Part shown: piece by piece, positions 7,967-17,353 of the stretch
Layout: every line of letters begins with the position of its first letter
Numbering within the stretch: position 1 is the stretch's first letter
Source: an uncultured SAR86 cluster bacterium
GTDB lineage: Bacteria; Pseudomonadota; Gammaproteobacteria; Magnimaribacterales; D2472
Length of the DNA stretch: 46,978 nucleotides
NCBI GenBank assembly: GCA_902528215.1
Contig: CABZRR010000008.1
Span: 1 to 46,978 of the forward strand
Direction: 5' to 3'
Position numbers and translations under genes: made by a program
The notes under the pieces: model-generated
Database searches by the model: none
What the model saw: the letters and a program-made list of their open reading frames with translations, nothing else
What the model was told of the DNA's origin: nothing

Positions 7967-10372
7967 TTATATTACAAAATTAATTAGCTTCTCTTTAACA
8001 TAGATTACCTTTTTTATAGGTTGATTAGCTAGAACTTTTTTAACATTTTCATTCTCTTTAGATAGCTTTTCTATTGAAGTTTGATCAGCATCTACTGAGA
8101 TGATTTCTTTGCCTCTGACCTTGCCATTTACTTGAATTATTAATTGAAAATCTTCGACTTTTAGAAAATCGTCATTATATTTTGGCCAGGAATTTTCAAA
8201 ATTGTATCCATCAGTGCCAGTATATTTTTTCCATAAATAAAGACTTATGTGCGGAGTGATTGGCGACAGCATTTTGAGTGTAAATTGAATAACTTCATCC
8301 AAACAAAATACCTCTGCTGAACTTGCATCATTTGATTTAAATGAATCAGGTATTGCATTCAATAACTCCATTATTGAAGCTATTGCTGTATTAAATGAGT
8401 TTCGCTCTCCATAATCATTGGTTACTTTTTTTAAAGTTTGATGACTTTTTTGACGAAGTTTAAGCTCAAGTTTTGAAAAATCGGTTGGTGGTTCTTCTAA
8501 AAATATTTTTCTATCTGATATCAGAGCCCAAAGTCGTTTTAGAAATCTATATGAGCCTTCAATTGCAGTATCTGACCACTCTAGAGACTGTTCGGGCGGA
8601 GATGTAAACATCATATAAAGCCTAATGGTATCAGCTCCATATTTATCAATGAACTTTTGTGGATCTACAGTATTTCCTTTTGACTTAGACATTTTAAATC
8701 CATCCTTCAATACCATGCCTTGTGTAAGAAGTTTTTTAAAAGGCTCGTCACCTTCCACAAGACCAATATCTCTCATTGCTTTATGGAAAAATCTTGAATA
8801 CAAAAGATGTAAAATTGCATGTTCAATCCCACCTATGTACAGGTCAACAGGTAGCCAATATTTTGAATCATCATCAAGAGCTTTTTCATCATTATCTGCA
8901 GAAGTAAATCTTGCGTAGTACCATGACGAATCTACAAATGTATCAAATGTATCAACTTCACGAGTCTTTCCAGACCCCAAATCAAAAAAATCTCTATTTT
9001 GACTTAACGGTTTAGGAGCTTCTCCATCTTTAATTTTTGGTAATTCCACTGGAAGATCCTTTTTTTCTAAAAAAATAGGTTCACCATTATCGAAGACTAC
9101 AGGTATGGGACATCCCCAAAACCTTTGCCTGCTTACACCCCAGTCTCTTAATCTAAAATTTTCAATGCTTTTTCCTATGGCATTCTTTTCTAAGTAATCA
9201 TTAATATTTTTAATTGCTTCATCCGATTCTTGTCCGGTAAAAATATCTGAGTGGATAAGTTTACCTTTTATAGGTGATGGCAAATCATCACTTTCAATTA
9301 CCTGCTTAATTTCAATGTTATATTTTTTAGCAAATTCATAATCTCTTTCATCATGAGCTGGAACACCCATAACCACCCCTGTCCCGTAATCCATAAGGAC
9401 ATAATTTGCAATCCAAACATCAAGATAAATATCGGAGAAGGGATGTCGCACTTTCAAATTTGTTTTAAGTCCCAGCTTATCTGCTTTAGCCAAATCTGCT
9501 TCAGCGATTTTTGTTGCATTACATTTTTTTATAAATTCGCTGGTCTCTGTATTATCTTTTGCAAGATTTTGAGCAATTGGATGATTTGGCGAAATAGCTA
9601 TAAATGTTACGCCATAGATAGTATCAACTCTTGTTGTAAAAGCTGTTAACTCTTCACTATTAAGCAAAGCGAATTTTATTTCTGACCCAAATGACTTGCC
9701 AATCCAATTCTTTTGCATTGACTTTACATTCTCCGGCCAGTCTAAGTTTTCAATTGAGGACAACAATTCATCAGCATAATTAGTAATCTTGAGGAACCAT
9801 TGATCAATTTCTTTAAGTTCAACTGTTGCTCCAGATCTCCAACCTTTACCATCAATTACTTGCTCATTTGCTAAGACAGTTTCATCTACAGGATCCCAGT
9901 TAACTAAAGATTTTTTTCTATAAACAAGACCTTTTTTTTGTAATTTAGTAAAAATCTCCTGTTCCCATTTAAAATAATTTGGATCGCAGGTTTTAACCTC
10001 TTTTGACCAATCGTAACTAAAGCCTAATCTCTCCAATTGGGATTTCATACTTTGGATATTTTGCTCAGTCCAACTTTTTGGATCAACTTTATTCTGTATT
10101 GCTGCATTTTCTGCAGGTAAACCAAATGCATCCCAACCCATCGGTTGCAGTACATTGAAACCTTGCATTCTTTTAAATCTTGAAATTACATCTCCAATTG
10201 TATAATTCCTTACATGCCCCATATGCAATTTTCCAGACGGATAAGGAAACATAGATAGACAGTAAAATTTTTCTTTAGTTTTAGATAAGTCGGCTTTATA
10301 AGAGTCCTTCTGTTTCCATGATTCCTGAATGAGATTTTCTAATTTTTGGGGATTATATTCTTCTAAACTCAT
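7967..10372 (-). CDS. leuS: Leucyl-tRNA synthetase
   Basis: LeuRS charges tRNA-Leu. The class I signatures are plain: the HIGH box as FPYPSGKLHMGH (42-53) and KMSKS at 560-564. Between them lies the CP1 editing domain with TTRVDTIYGVTF (the threonine-rich editing site) and GVPAHDERDYEFA. The C-terminal anticodon-binding region closes with VNGKVRGK and a short tail. The length of 801 residues is shorter than E. coli (860), in keeping with a compact genome. The start overlaps the accC stop by 4 bp (ATGA). Its position directly after accC is not the Pseudomonas arrangement, where prmA follows accC, so two operons have been joined here. Confidence 0.98.
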   Translation of the reverse strand: MSLEEYNPQKLENLIQESWKQKDSYKADLSKTKEKFYCLSMFPYPSGKLHMGHVRNYTIGDVISRFKRMQGFNVLQPMGWDAFGLPAENAAIQNKVDPKSWTEQNIQSMKSQLERLGFSYDWSKEVKTCDPNYFKWEQEIFTKLQKKGLVYRKKSLVNWDPVDETVLANEQVIDGKGWRSGATVELKEIDQWFLKITNYADELLSSIENLDWPENVKSMQKNWIGKSFGSEIKFALLNSEELTAFTTRVDTIYGVTFIAISPNHPIAQNLAKDNTETSEFIKKCNATKIAEADLAKADKLGLKTNLKVRHPFSDIYLDVWIANYVLMDYGTGVVMGVPAHDERDYEFAKKYNIEIKQVIESDDLPSPIKGKLIHSDIFTGQESDEAIKNINDYLEKNAIGKSIENFRLRDWGVSRQRFWGCPIPVVFDNGEPIFLEKKDLPVELPKIKDGEAPKPLSQNRDFFDLGSGKTREVDTFDTFVDSSWYYARFTSADNDEKALDDDSKYWLPVDLYIGGIEHAILHLLYSRFFHKAMRDIGLVEGDEPFKKLLTQGMVLKDGFKMSKSKGNTVDPQKFIDKYGADTIRLYMMFTSPPEQSLEWSDTAIEGSYRFLKRLWALISDRKIFLEEPPTDFSKLELKLRQKSHQTLKKVTNDYGERNSFNTAIASIMELLNAIPDSFKSNDASSAEVFCLDEVIQFTLKMLSPITPHISLYLWKKYTGTDGYNFENSWPKYNDDFLKVEDFQLIIQVNGKVRGKEIISVDADQTSIEKLSKENENVKKVLANQPIKKVIYVKEKLINFVI

Positions 10373-11712
10373 TTTTTTATAAAGGATTCTTCAAGATAAT
10401 TAATGTTGTGTTTATTCTGACAGAATATCTCATCTTTTAAGAGTTTTTGATGTAAAGAGTGATTAGTGCTTACGCCCTCTACGAAGAATTCATCTAAGGC
10501 ACTTAACATTCTTTTAATGCATGACCTTCTGGTATTTGCAGTTGTAATTATTTTTGCAAGTAGGGAATCATAGTATGGAGGAACCTTATATCCTGAATAA
10601 ATGTGAGAATCAAATCTCACCCCAAATCCACCAGGCGGATGCATTTTATTAATAACTCCAGGTGATGGTACAAAAGTTTCAGGATCCTCAGCATTAATCC
10701 TGCATTCAATTGCATGACCCCGAACAATAATTTCTTTTTGATCAAGAGTTATTGGCATACCAAGAGCAATTTTTAACTGTGCCTTTACAATATCAAATCC
10801 AGTAATCATTTCTGATACAGGATGCTCAACCTGTATTCTTGTATTCATCTCAATGAAATAGAATCTTCCATTCTCATAGAGAAATTCGAGAGTTCCTACA
10901 CCTGAGTAATCAATATTTTTACATAACCTTAAACATGCTTCTAAAGTTTCAGTCAATGAGTCTTCATCAACATCAAGAGCTGGAGCCTCCTCTAAAATCT
11001 TTTGATGCCTTCTTTGCAAGCTACAGTCTCTTGTTCCAAGATGTATAACATTGCCTTTTCCGTCAGCAATGATTTGAACCTCTATATGTCTTGGATTTTT
11101 GATAAATTTTTCAAAATACACAGTATCATTTCCAAAAGCATTTTTTGCTTCATGTCTTGTGAGTTGTATAGAGGAAATCAGAGTTGACTCATCGTTTACA
11201 ACTCTCATTCCTCTTCCACCTCCTCCTGCTGATGCTTTAATCATGATAGGATAACCAACATTATTGGCTATTTTTTTTATATCCTCATCATTATCAGGCA
11301 TCTGATCCTTGTAGCCCGGTACCGTTGGAATATCTGAATCCTCTGCAAGATCCTTTGCTGTAATTTTATCACCCATTTTTCGTATTACATTTGAAGAGGG
11401 CCCTATAAAAATAAAACCACTGGCCTCGCATCTCTCTGAAAAATCAGGATCCTCAGCAAGAAAGCCATATCCTGGATATATTGCATCTGCTCCTGATAAC
11501 TCAGCAGCTGAAAGAATTGCTGGAATATTTAAGTAGCTTTCAAGTGGATTTTCAGGTCCTACGCAAACAGTTTCATCTGCTAATCTTAAGTGCTTAAGTT
11601 CTTTGTCTCCTGAGGAGTGAATTGCAACTGTTTGAAGATCTAGTTCTTTGCATGCCCTTAGAGCCCGCAGAGCAATTTCTCCTCGATTGGCAATTAAAAT
11701 TTTTTTTGACAT
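10369..11712 (-). CDS. accC: Acetyl-CoA carboxylase, biotin carboxylase subunit
   Basis: AccC carboxylates the biotin on AccB using ATP and bicarbonate, the first step of fatty-acid synthesis. The 447-residue protein has the biotin-carboxylase N-domain (ILIANRGEIALRALRACKELDL), the ATP-grasp glycine loop (ASAGGGGRGMRVV), the EAPALD segment, the FIEMNTRIQVEHPVSEMITG active-site block and the C-terminal YDSLLAKII. Length and motifs are normal. The ATG overlaps the accB stop by one base (TAATG), and the end overlaps leuS by 4 bp. Confidence 0.98.
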   Translation of the reverse strand: MSKKILIANRGEIALRALRACKELDLQTVAIHSSGDKELKHLRLADETVCVGPENPLESYLNIPAILSAAELSGADAIYPGYGFLAEDPDFSERCEASGFIFIGPSSNVIRKMGDKITAKDLAEDSDIPTVPGYKDQMPDNDEDIKKIANNVGYPIMIKASAGGGGRGMRVVNDESTLISSIQLTRHEAKNAFGNDTVYFEKFIKNPRHIEVQIIADGKGNVIHLGTRDCSLQRRHQKILEEAPALDVDEDSLTETLEACLRLCKNIDYSGVGTLEFLYENGRFYFIEMNTRIQVEHPVSEMITGFDIVKAQLKIALGMPITLDQKEIIVRGHAIECRINAEDPETFVPSPGVINKMHPPGGFGVRFDSHIYSGYKVPPYYDSLLAKIITTANTRRSCIKRMLSALDEFFVEGVSTNHSLHQKLLKDEIFCQNKHNINYLEESFIKK

Positions 11713-12143
11713 TAATCTATGATTATCAGAGATTGATCAAATTCAACTGGCGCGCCGTCCTCAACATTAATCGCGGTAACTTGACCAGTATATTCTGATT
11801 TTATTTCATTCATCATTTTCATTGCTTCCACTATACAAACAACATCTCCAGCATTCACATGACTTCCAATATCAATAAAAGGAGGTTTGTCTGGCGCAGG
11901 TTTTCTATAAAAAGTTCCTACTATTGGTGATTTTATAGATGAGCCTGAGCTATTTTCATCAGCATCATTATTTACAGATAATATATCCACTTTGGTGGAT
12001 TCAATAGGCGCTGATTGAACCTCTATGGGTTTCGTGCTTCCTCTGGAAATCCTAACTGAATCCTCACCTTCTTGAATTTCAATTTCATTTAGATCAGATT
12101 CTTGAAGCATTTCAATTAATTTCTTAATCTTTCGAATATCCAT
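11712..12143 (-). CDS. accB: Biotin carboxyl carrier protein of acetyl-CoA carboxylase
   Basis: AccB carries the biotin that moves carboxyl groups between AccC and the carboxyltransferase. I chose ATG 12143 ([16 protein letters not shown]), which matches the usual BCCP N-terminus and overlaps the aroQ stop as TAATG; the longer frame begins with a TTG at 12161 inside aroQ. The protein is 143 residues. The biotinylation motif EAMKMMNEI places the biotinyl lysine at residue 109. A serine- and acid-rich linker (about 40-70) replaces the Ala/Pro linker of E. coli, and the thumb-containing biotinyl domain is complete (SPIVGTFYRKPAPDKPPF). Confidence 0.97.
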   Translation of the reverse strand: MDIRKIKKLIEMLQESDLNEIEIQEGEDSVRISRGSTKPIEVQSAPIESTKVDILSVNNDADENSSGSSIKSPIVGTFYRKPAPDKPPFIDIGSHVNAGDVVCIVEAMKMMNEIKSEYTGQVTAINVEDGAPVEFDQSLIIID

Positions 12144-12583
12144 TATTTTTTTCCCTGACAACTCTTAATAATGTGACTCAATGCAAGTTCATACCCCTGT
12201 GTTCCAAGTCCACAAATAACGCCACTCGCAATATCTGAAAAAAAAGATTTATGTCTAAACTCTTCTCTTGCAAAAATATTGGATATATGAACTTCGTAAA
12301 ATGGAACTCCGATACCAAGCAAACAATCCCGAATTGCAATACTTGTATGAGTTAAAGCTCCCGGATTTATAATAATATAATCTATTTGATCAATTGACTC
12401 TTGAAGCTTAGTAACAATTTCATGCTCTGCGTTACTCTGAAAAGCTTCAATCTTAATATCATTTGAATTTGCTATATCGAGTAAACCTTGATTAATTTCT
12501 TCCATTGTAGTTGAACCATAAACGTCAGGTTCTCTTAAACCAAGTAGATTTAAATTTGGACCATGTATGACTAGTATTTTCAT
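12143..12583 (-). CDS. aroQ: Type II 3-dehydroquinate dehydratase
   Basis: AroQ converts 3-dehydroquinate to 3-dehydroshikimate in the shikimate pathway. The 146-residue length is standard for the dodecameric type II enzyme. Seen in the sequence are [18 protein letters not shown] with the catalytic Tyr22 and the flexible-loop Arg17, [21 protein letters not shown] with His99, and the Arg110 loop, followed by [16 protein letters not shown]. The gene overlaps accB by one base. The aroQ-accB-accC order is typical of gammaproteobacteria. Confidence 0.98.
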   Translation of the reverse strand: MKILVIHGPNLNLLGLREPDVYGSTTMEEINQGLLDIANSNDIKIEAFQSNAEHEIVTKLQESIDQIDYIIINPGALTHTSIAIRDCLLGIGVPFYEVHISNIFAREEFRHKSFFSDIASGVICGLGTQGYELALSHIIKSCQGKK

Positions 12584-12625
12584 TTTAAAAGATTTTATAG
12601 TGTTTTTTTATGAAATTAAACGAAT

Positions 12626-13039
12626 TTAAAGACTTTTTATTATTTTTGGATAGCAATATTTACCTTCAGCACATCCCTGATAACCTATCTTTATGTTGCT
12701 AAACAAACTTTTATCATTACTTAAAAGCTCAGCATCAACCTTTAAAAAGTCTTTTAAAATAAGAGTTTCTCCAAAAAATTCATCGAATACTCTTAATTCA
12801 TTTTTTGTTATGAACCTGTGCTTTAGCAATTTATTACCATCTTGAATTAAAATTGATTTTTTATAAAGGTAATAACCTGGCTTAATTTCCCATGAAGCAA
12901 TAATTCTGTTTTCTTTTACTTCTGTATTAAATATAAACGCATCATTAACACTTAGTAAATCTGTTTCTTCAGATAGTAGATTACTAAATATAAATCCGGA
13001 TAGAAAAACAAACGAGTATAATAATTTTTTTGATTTCAT
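12626..13039 (-). CDS. Free-standing DsbD alpha-domain (nDsbD-like) periplasmic protein
   Basis: The 137-residue protein has a signal peptide (MKSKKLLYSFVFLSGFIFS) and one domain that matches the N-terminal periplasmic domain of DsbD: DAFIFNTEV, ASWEIKPGYYLYKKSI, DEFFGETLILKD, and YQGCAEGKYCYP with the redox cysteines Cys123 and Cys129. In DsbD this domain passes electrons from the membrane domain to DsbC, DsbG or CcmG. Here the frame stops just after the cysteine block (KIIKSL). The eight-helix membrane domain and C-terminal thioredoxin domain are absent, and the next gene begins 42 bp downstream. The locus, directly upstream of aroQ-accBC, is where Pseudomonas has full-length dsbD. It is either a deliberately small protein partnering a separate CcdA-type protein, or a decayed remnant; the intact signal, fold motifs and cysteines favour the first. 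Confidence 0.85.
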   Translation of the reverse strand: MKSKKLLYSFVFLSGFIFSNLLSEETDLLSVNDAFIFNTEVKENRIIASWEIKPGYYLYKKSILIQDGNKLLKHRFITKNELRVFDEFFGETLILKDFLKVDAELLSNDKSLFSNIKIGYQGCAEGKYCYPKIIKSL

Positions 13040-13063
13040 AGATGCATTATAAAAAAAGATAAA

Positions 13064-14089
13064 GTGATTATAAAAATATTTTTAAAGATTTTTTTTGCTC
13101 TTCCAACTTGGCTTTTAAAATGTCTTACGTTGCAGAAGAAAATTATTGTTAATAATCAAATACTAGATTATCAAACACAAATATTTCTTGGCCTCCTTTC
13201 ATTGCAAAATAATTCATTTGAGGATCCGCATTCTCATGATTCAATAGAAGACTTAAGAGAAAAGGTTGAAAATGGTAGATCTGATTTGCCACTGAATGCA
13301 AAACCTAGTGAGCATGTTAAAACCATTGATCATTGCATTGAAAAAGATTGGGGTAGTCTGATGATCAGGGAATACATTCCCAAGAAATTAGAAACTAATA
13401 AGATAATTTTATATTTTCATGGAGGAGGATATGTTGTTTCAAGTGTTAATACCCATGATGCATGGGTTAAATTGCTTTCATCTAATTTGAAGGCAAGGGT
13501 TTTTTCCCTAGAATACAGATTGGCACCGGAAAATAAATTCCCATTAGCTCAAGAGGACGCTAATTCTGCTATTGAATGGATCTCTAAAGAAAAAAACATA
13601 CCTATTTCCGAAATTAGTTTATGCGGAGATAGTGCTGGAGGACACTTAGCGGCTTCTTTATCAACATTTAGATCTCTCAATAATTTTGAGCTTCCTCATT
13701 CTCAATGTTTAATATATCCAATGACAGATCCCTTATGTAATTCAAAATCACAAGTCGAATTTAGCAAAGGCTTTTTTTTAGGTCAGAATTTTATGATTTG
13801 GTTTTGGAAGCAGCTTATGGCATCAGATAATAATAATGCTGATCCAGCTTTTAACTTAACTATTGATCCAGATGTTGCATTGCCAAAGACATTGATCATA
13901 ACAGTAGGATTTGATCCTCTGTGTGATGAGGGCGAAGCTTATGCAAGGCAGATTAATAACTCAGGAAATTATGTGGAACAAATTCATTATCCTCACCTTA
14001 TTCATGGTTTTGTTAATCTAACCGCTTTGAACTCAGCAAAAATTGCTGCGCTAGATATTATAAAATCCTATAAAAATTTTTTTAAATGA
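13064..14089 (+). CDS. Alpha/beta hydrolase of the hormone-sensitive-lipase family
   Basis: This 341-residue carboxylesterase/lipase-like enzyme carries the HSL oxyanion motif HGGG (119-122), the nucleophile motif GDSAG (Ser190), Asp284 in GFDPL and His314 in HLIHGF, a complete triad. The N-terminal region (LLKCLTLQ...NNQILDYQTQIFLGLL) matches the usual HSL cap segment, which supports the GTG start at 13064; no upstream ATG exists and the next methionine is near residue 100. There is no clear signal peptide, so it is probably cytosolic. Only 24 bp separate it from the divergent nDsbD-like gene. It overlaps the following ABC ATPase by 4 bp. The substrate is unknown; short- to medium-chain esters are usual for the family. 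Confidence 0.9.
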   Translation: MIIKIFLKIFFALPTWLLKCLTLQKKIIVNNQILDYQTQIFLGLLSLQNNSFEDPHSHDSIEDLREKVENGRSDLPLNAKPSEHVKTIDHCIEKDWGSLMIREYIPKKLETNKIILYFHGGGYVVSSVNTHDAWVKLLSSNLKARVFSLEYRLAPENKFPLAQEDANSAIEWISKEKNIPISEISLCGDSAGGHLAASLSTFRSLNNFELPHSQCLIYPMTDPLCNSKSQVEFSKGFFLGQNFMIWFWKQLMASDNNNADPAFNLTIDPDVALPKTLIITVGFDPLCDEGEAYARQINNSGNYVEQIHYPHLIHGFVNLTALNSAKIAALDIIKSYKNFFK

Positions 14090-15684
14090 CTCCCTTACTT
14101 AAAATTTCAAATTTGTACGTAAATTTTCAAGTTAGAAAAAGTAAATTTTCTGCAGTGAAGAACTTTAATTTAATGATTGAAAAAAATCAGATTGTGGGCT
14201 TAGTTGGAGAATCTGGGTCTGGCAAATCAGTCACAGCAATGTCAATTATGCGCTTGCTTCAAGAGCCAAAAGCATCATATGGAGAGAAATCATCAATTGA
14301 ATTTGATGGTGAGGAAATACTTAGCGCTAATAAAAAATCTTTAAGAAAGATTAGAGGGAATAAGATTTCAATGATTTTTCAAGAACCAATGACTTCACTT
14401 AATCCATATCATAAAGTTGGAGATCAAATTGTAGAATCTATTCTATTGCATAAAAAAAAACATAAGTATGATGCTATTTTAGAAGCAAAAAATTTAATGG
14501 GTTTGGTTGAGATCCCAGATGTTGATAGAAGGTTCGACTCATATCCACATGAGCTTTCTGGTGGTCAGCGGCAGAGAATTATGATTGCCATGGCCCTTGC
14601 AAATAAACCTAAATTACTAATTGCTGATGAACCAACAACTGCACTTGATGTAACAATCCAGGCTCAAATATTAGACTTAATGATCAAGTTAAAAAATGAA
14701 ATAGGAATGTCAATATTATTCATCACTCATGATTTAGGATTAATTCAAAAATTTTCTGAGACTATTACAGTAATGCAAGATGGAGAGGTTGTGGAGCAGG
14801 GAGATACAAAGACTGTTTTTTCAAGTCCGCAACATGCCTATACAAAAAAACTTATTGATTCAGAACCGGAGGCAAAAAAAGAGACATTAACTGAAAAAAA
14901 ATCATTTATTGATGTTAAGGATCTGAATATTTTTTATCCCTTACCAAACAAAAATTTTTTTAAGAAAGAATTCTTTCATGCTGTTAAAGATGTAAATTTT
15001 TCTATACCAAGACAATCAACAATTGGATTAGTTGGCGAGTCTGGATCTGGTAAATCAACACTTGGGAAAGCTTTGGCAGGATTGATTGATTTCAAAGGTT
15101 CAGTTCTTTTTGAAGGCCGGAATATCAGTCAATTAAATTCAAGAGAATCAAAAATAATCAAAAAAGATATTCAAATTGTATTTCAAGATCCATATGGATC
15201 TCTTTCACCAAGAATGACAATAGGAGAGATAGTTGGCGAAGGCCTTGACGTTCACTTTAACCTTAAAAAAAATCAAAAAGACATACGTATTGCTGAATCT
15301 TTGAAGTCAGTTGAGATTAATCCAGACGATAGATTTAAATATCCTCATGAATTTTCAGGTGGACAAAGGCAAAGAATTGCAATTGCCAGGTCTTTAATAC
15401 TAAATCCATCATTTATGATTTTAGATGAGCCTACTTCTGCACTAGATAGATCAATTCAAATGCAGATTATTGAGCTTTTAAAGAATATTCAAACAGACTT
15501 TAAGTTGACTTACTTGTTTATTAGCCATGACTTGAAGGTTGTTCAATCAATGTCTGATTACATATTTGTCATGCAAAACGGATATATTGTTGAGTCTGGA
15601 CCAGCAAAACAAGTTTTCTCAAACCCAGAAGAAGTCTATACTGATAAACTTCTTAACGCAGCATTGCGTTATTCAACTGTTTAA
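14086..15684 (+). CDS. Dual-ATPase ABC transporter protein, peptide/microcin importer type (YejF-like)
   Basis: This 532-residue protein fuses two ABC ATPase domains. Domain 1 has Walker A GESGSGKS (41-48), signature LSGGQRQR (157-164), Walker B LLIADEP and the H-loop ITHD. Domain 2 has Walker A at 317-324, signature FSGGQRQR (423-430), Walker B MILDEP and H-loop ISHD. The layout is that of YejF/GsiA, which power dipeptide, oligopeptide or glutathione importers. No permease or binding-protein gene is next to it; instead it sits between an esterase (4 bp overlap) and ilvD (2 bp gap). The partner genes must lie elsewhere or the protein has another use. Confidence 0.92.
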   Translation: MTPLLKISNLYVNFQVRKSKFSAVKNFNLMIEKNQIVGLVGESGSGKSVTAMSIMRLLQEPKASYGEKSSIEFDGEEILSANKKSLRKIRGNKISMIFQEPMTSLNPYHKVGDQIVESILLHKKKHKYDAILEAKNLMGLVEIPDVDRRFDSYPHELSGGQRQRIMIAMALANKPKLLIADEPTTALDVTIQAQILDLMIKLKNEIGMSILFITHDLGLIQKFSETITVMQDGEVVEQGDTKTVFSSPQHAYTKKLIDSEPEAKKETLTEKKSFIDVKDLNIFYPLPNKNFFKKEFFHAVKDVNFSIPRQSTIGLVGESGSGKSTLGKALAGLIDFKGSVLFEGRNISQLNSRESKIIKKDIQIVFQDPYGSLSPRMTIGEIVGEGLDVHFNLKKNQKDIRIAESLKSVEINPDDRFKYPHEFSGGQRQRIAIARSLILNPSFMILDEPTSALDRSIQMQIIELLKNIQTDFKLTYLFISHDLKVVQSMSDYIFVMQNGYIVESGPAKQVFSNPEEVYTDKLLNAALRYSTV

Positions 15685-15686
15685 TT

Positions 15687-17348
15687 ATGTCGAATAGAAA
15701 ACATTCAAAGAATTTAGTAGACGGACCCTTTCAGGCCGCGTCTCGATCAATGCTAAGAGGTGTTGGTTTTGAAACAGCTGATTTCTCAAAACCATTAGTT
15801 GGCATTGCTTCGACTTGGTCAAAAGTCACACCCTGTAATATGCACATTAATGAGTTAGCTGATCTCGTTGAAAGGTCAATAGATGCGTCGGGATGCAAAG
15901 GAGTTCTTTTTAATACTATTACTGTATCTGATGGGATATCTATGGGTACACAAGGTATGAAATTTTCATTAGTTTCCAGGGAAGTTATTGCAGATTCAAT
16001 TGAAACTGTTGTTGGATGCCTTGGTTATGATGGGGTTATTGCAATCGGCGGGTGTGATAAGAATATGCCTGGAGCACTTATGGGATTAGCAAGACTTGAT
16101 AGACCCTCAATTTTCATCTATGGAGGATCCATCCGACCAAGTTCTATAAATACAGATTACGTAACAGTTTCCGAAAAAGTTGGCGAATATGCAAAAGGAG
16201 ATATAACCGAGGATGAGCTAATAGCTTTTGAAGAAGTTTCAGTGGTTGGACCAGGGTCTTGTGGAGGTATGTATACAGCAAACACCATGGCATCAAGCAT
16301 TGAAGCATTGGGGATGAGTTTGCCAGGAAGCAGCAGTCAGGATGCAGTGTCTGATGACAAAAAAGTAGATTGTCAGAATGCTGGGGAGGCAATAAAACGT
16401 TTACTTGATCTTGACTTAAAACCAAGTGATATCATGACAAAAAAAGCTTTTGAGAATTCTATAGCAGTCGTAATTGCGCTCGGAGGATCAACAAATGCTG
16501 TTTTGCATCTCATAGCAATTGCTCATTGCATAGGCGTTGACTTAGACCTAGATGATTTTACAAGGATTGGAAAAGTAACTCCTGTATTAGCAGACATTAA
16601 ACCTTTTGGTGATCACTTTATGTCTCAATTAAATGAAATAGGTGGAATTACTCCAATGATGAAAACTATGCTTGATAATAATCTTTTGCATGGAGATTGT
16701 ATGACCGTAACTGGTAAAACATTAGAAGAAAATCTCAAGGATTTAGATCCTTATCCTAGCAATCAAAAGATTATTATGCCGTTGAATAATCCTGTAAAGG
16801 ATTCAAGTCATCTAAGGGTGCTTTACGGAAATTTAGCTCCAGAAGGAGCTGTAGCAAAAATTACTGGCAAAGAAGGGACTGTCTTCACTGGGAATGCTAG
16901 AGTCTTTAATTCTGAGGAAGAGGGAATGACAGCAATTCTTGATAAGAAGATTAAAGATGGAGATGTTGTTGTTATAAGATTTGAGGGTCCTCAAGGTGGT
17001 CCGGGCATGAGAGAAATGCTTAAGCCAACATCTGCAATCATGGGACAGGGTTTGGGAGATAGAGTTGCTTTTATTACTGATGGAAGATTTTCAGGTGGTA
17101 CTCATGGTTTTGTAGTTGGTCATATAAGTCCTGAGGCAGAATTAGGTGGACCTATTGCTCTAATAGAAGATGGAGACGAGATTACCATTGACGCAAATAA
17201 TGATATTTTAGAACTCAATATTTCTGAAAATGAAATGAAAAAAAGAGCAGATTTATGGAAAAATCCTAATTCGTCCCCAAAAAGTGGTGTATTAGCAAAA
17301 TATAAAAAGACTGTTCAATCAGCTTCTAAAGGCGCTATTACTGATTAA
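15687..17348 (+). CDS. ilvD: Dihydroxy-acid dehydratase
   Basis: IlvD makes the 2-oxo acids that lead to valine, isoleucine and leucine. The 553-residue protein shows the family blocks [39 protein letters not shown] and [14 protein letters not shown] near the N-terminus, and [11 protein letters not shown] and [15 protein letters not shown] near the end. Cysteines 50, 123 and 192 are all present, the three-ligand pattern of the [2Fe-2S] group as in plant and mycobacterial enzymes, not the [4Fe-4S] E. coli type. The start is 2 bp after the ABC gene. It lies about 17 kb from ilvBHC, so the pathway is split in two loci within the window. Confidence 0.98.
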   Translation: MSNRKHSKNLVDGPFQAASRSMLRGVGFETADFSKPLVGIASTWSKVTPCNMHINELADLVERSIDASGCKGVLFNTITVSDGISMGTQGMKFSLVSREVIADSIETVVGCLGYDGVIAIGGCDKNMPGALMGLARLDRPSIFIYGGSIRPSSINTDYVTVSEKVGEYAKGDITEDELIAFEEVSVVGPGSCGGMYTANTMASSIEALGMSLPGSSSQDAVSDDKKVDCQNAGEAIKRLLDLDLKPSDIMTKKAFENSIAVVIALGGSTNAVLHLIAIAHCIGVDLDLDDFTRIGKVTPVLADIKPFGDHFMSQLNEIGGITPMMKTMLDNNLLHGDCMTVTGKTLEENLKDLDPYPSNQKIIMPLNNPVKDSSHLRVLYGNLAPEGAVAKITGKEGTVFTGNARVFNSEEEGMTAILDKKIKDGDVVVIRFEGPQGGPGMREMLKPTSAIMGQGLGDRVAFITDGRFSGGTHGFVVGHISPEAELGGPIALIEDGDEITIDANNDILELNISENEMKKRADLWKNPNSSPKSGVLAKYKKTVQSASKGAITD

Positions 17349-17353
17349 CTTAA

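Noticed and set aside
8625-9649. Plus-strand frames of 97-98 codons inside leuS
   Set aside because: They are antisense to conserved LeuRS motifs and have shadow-like composition.
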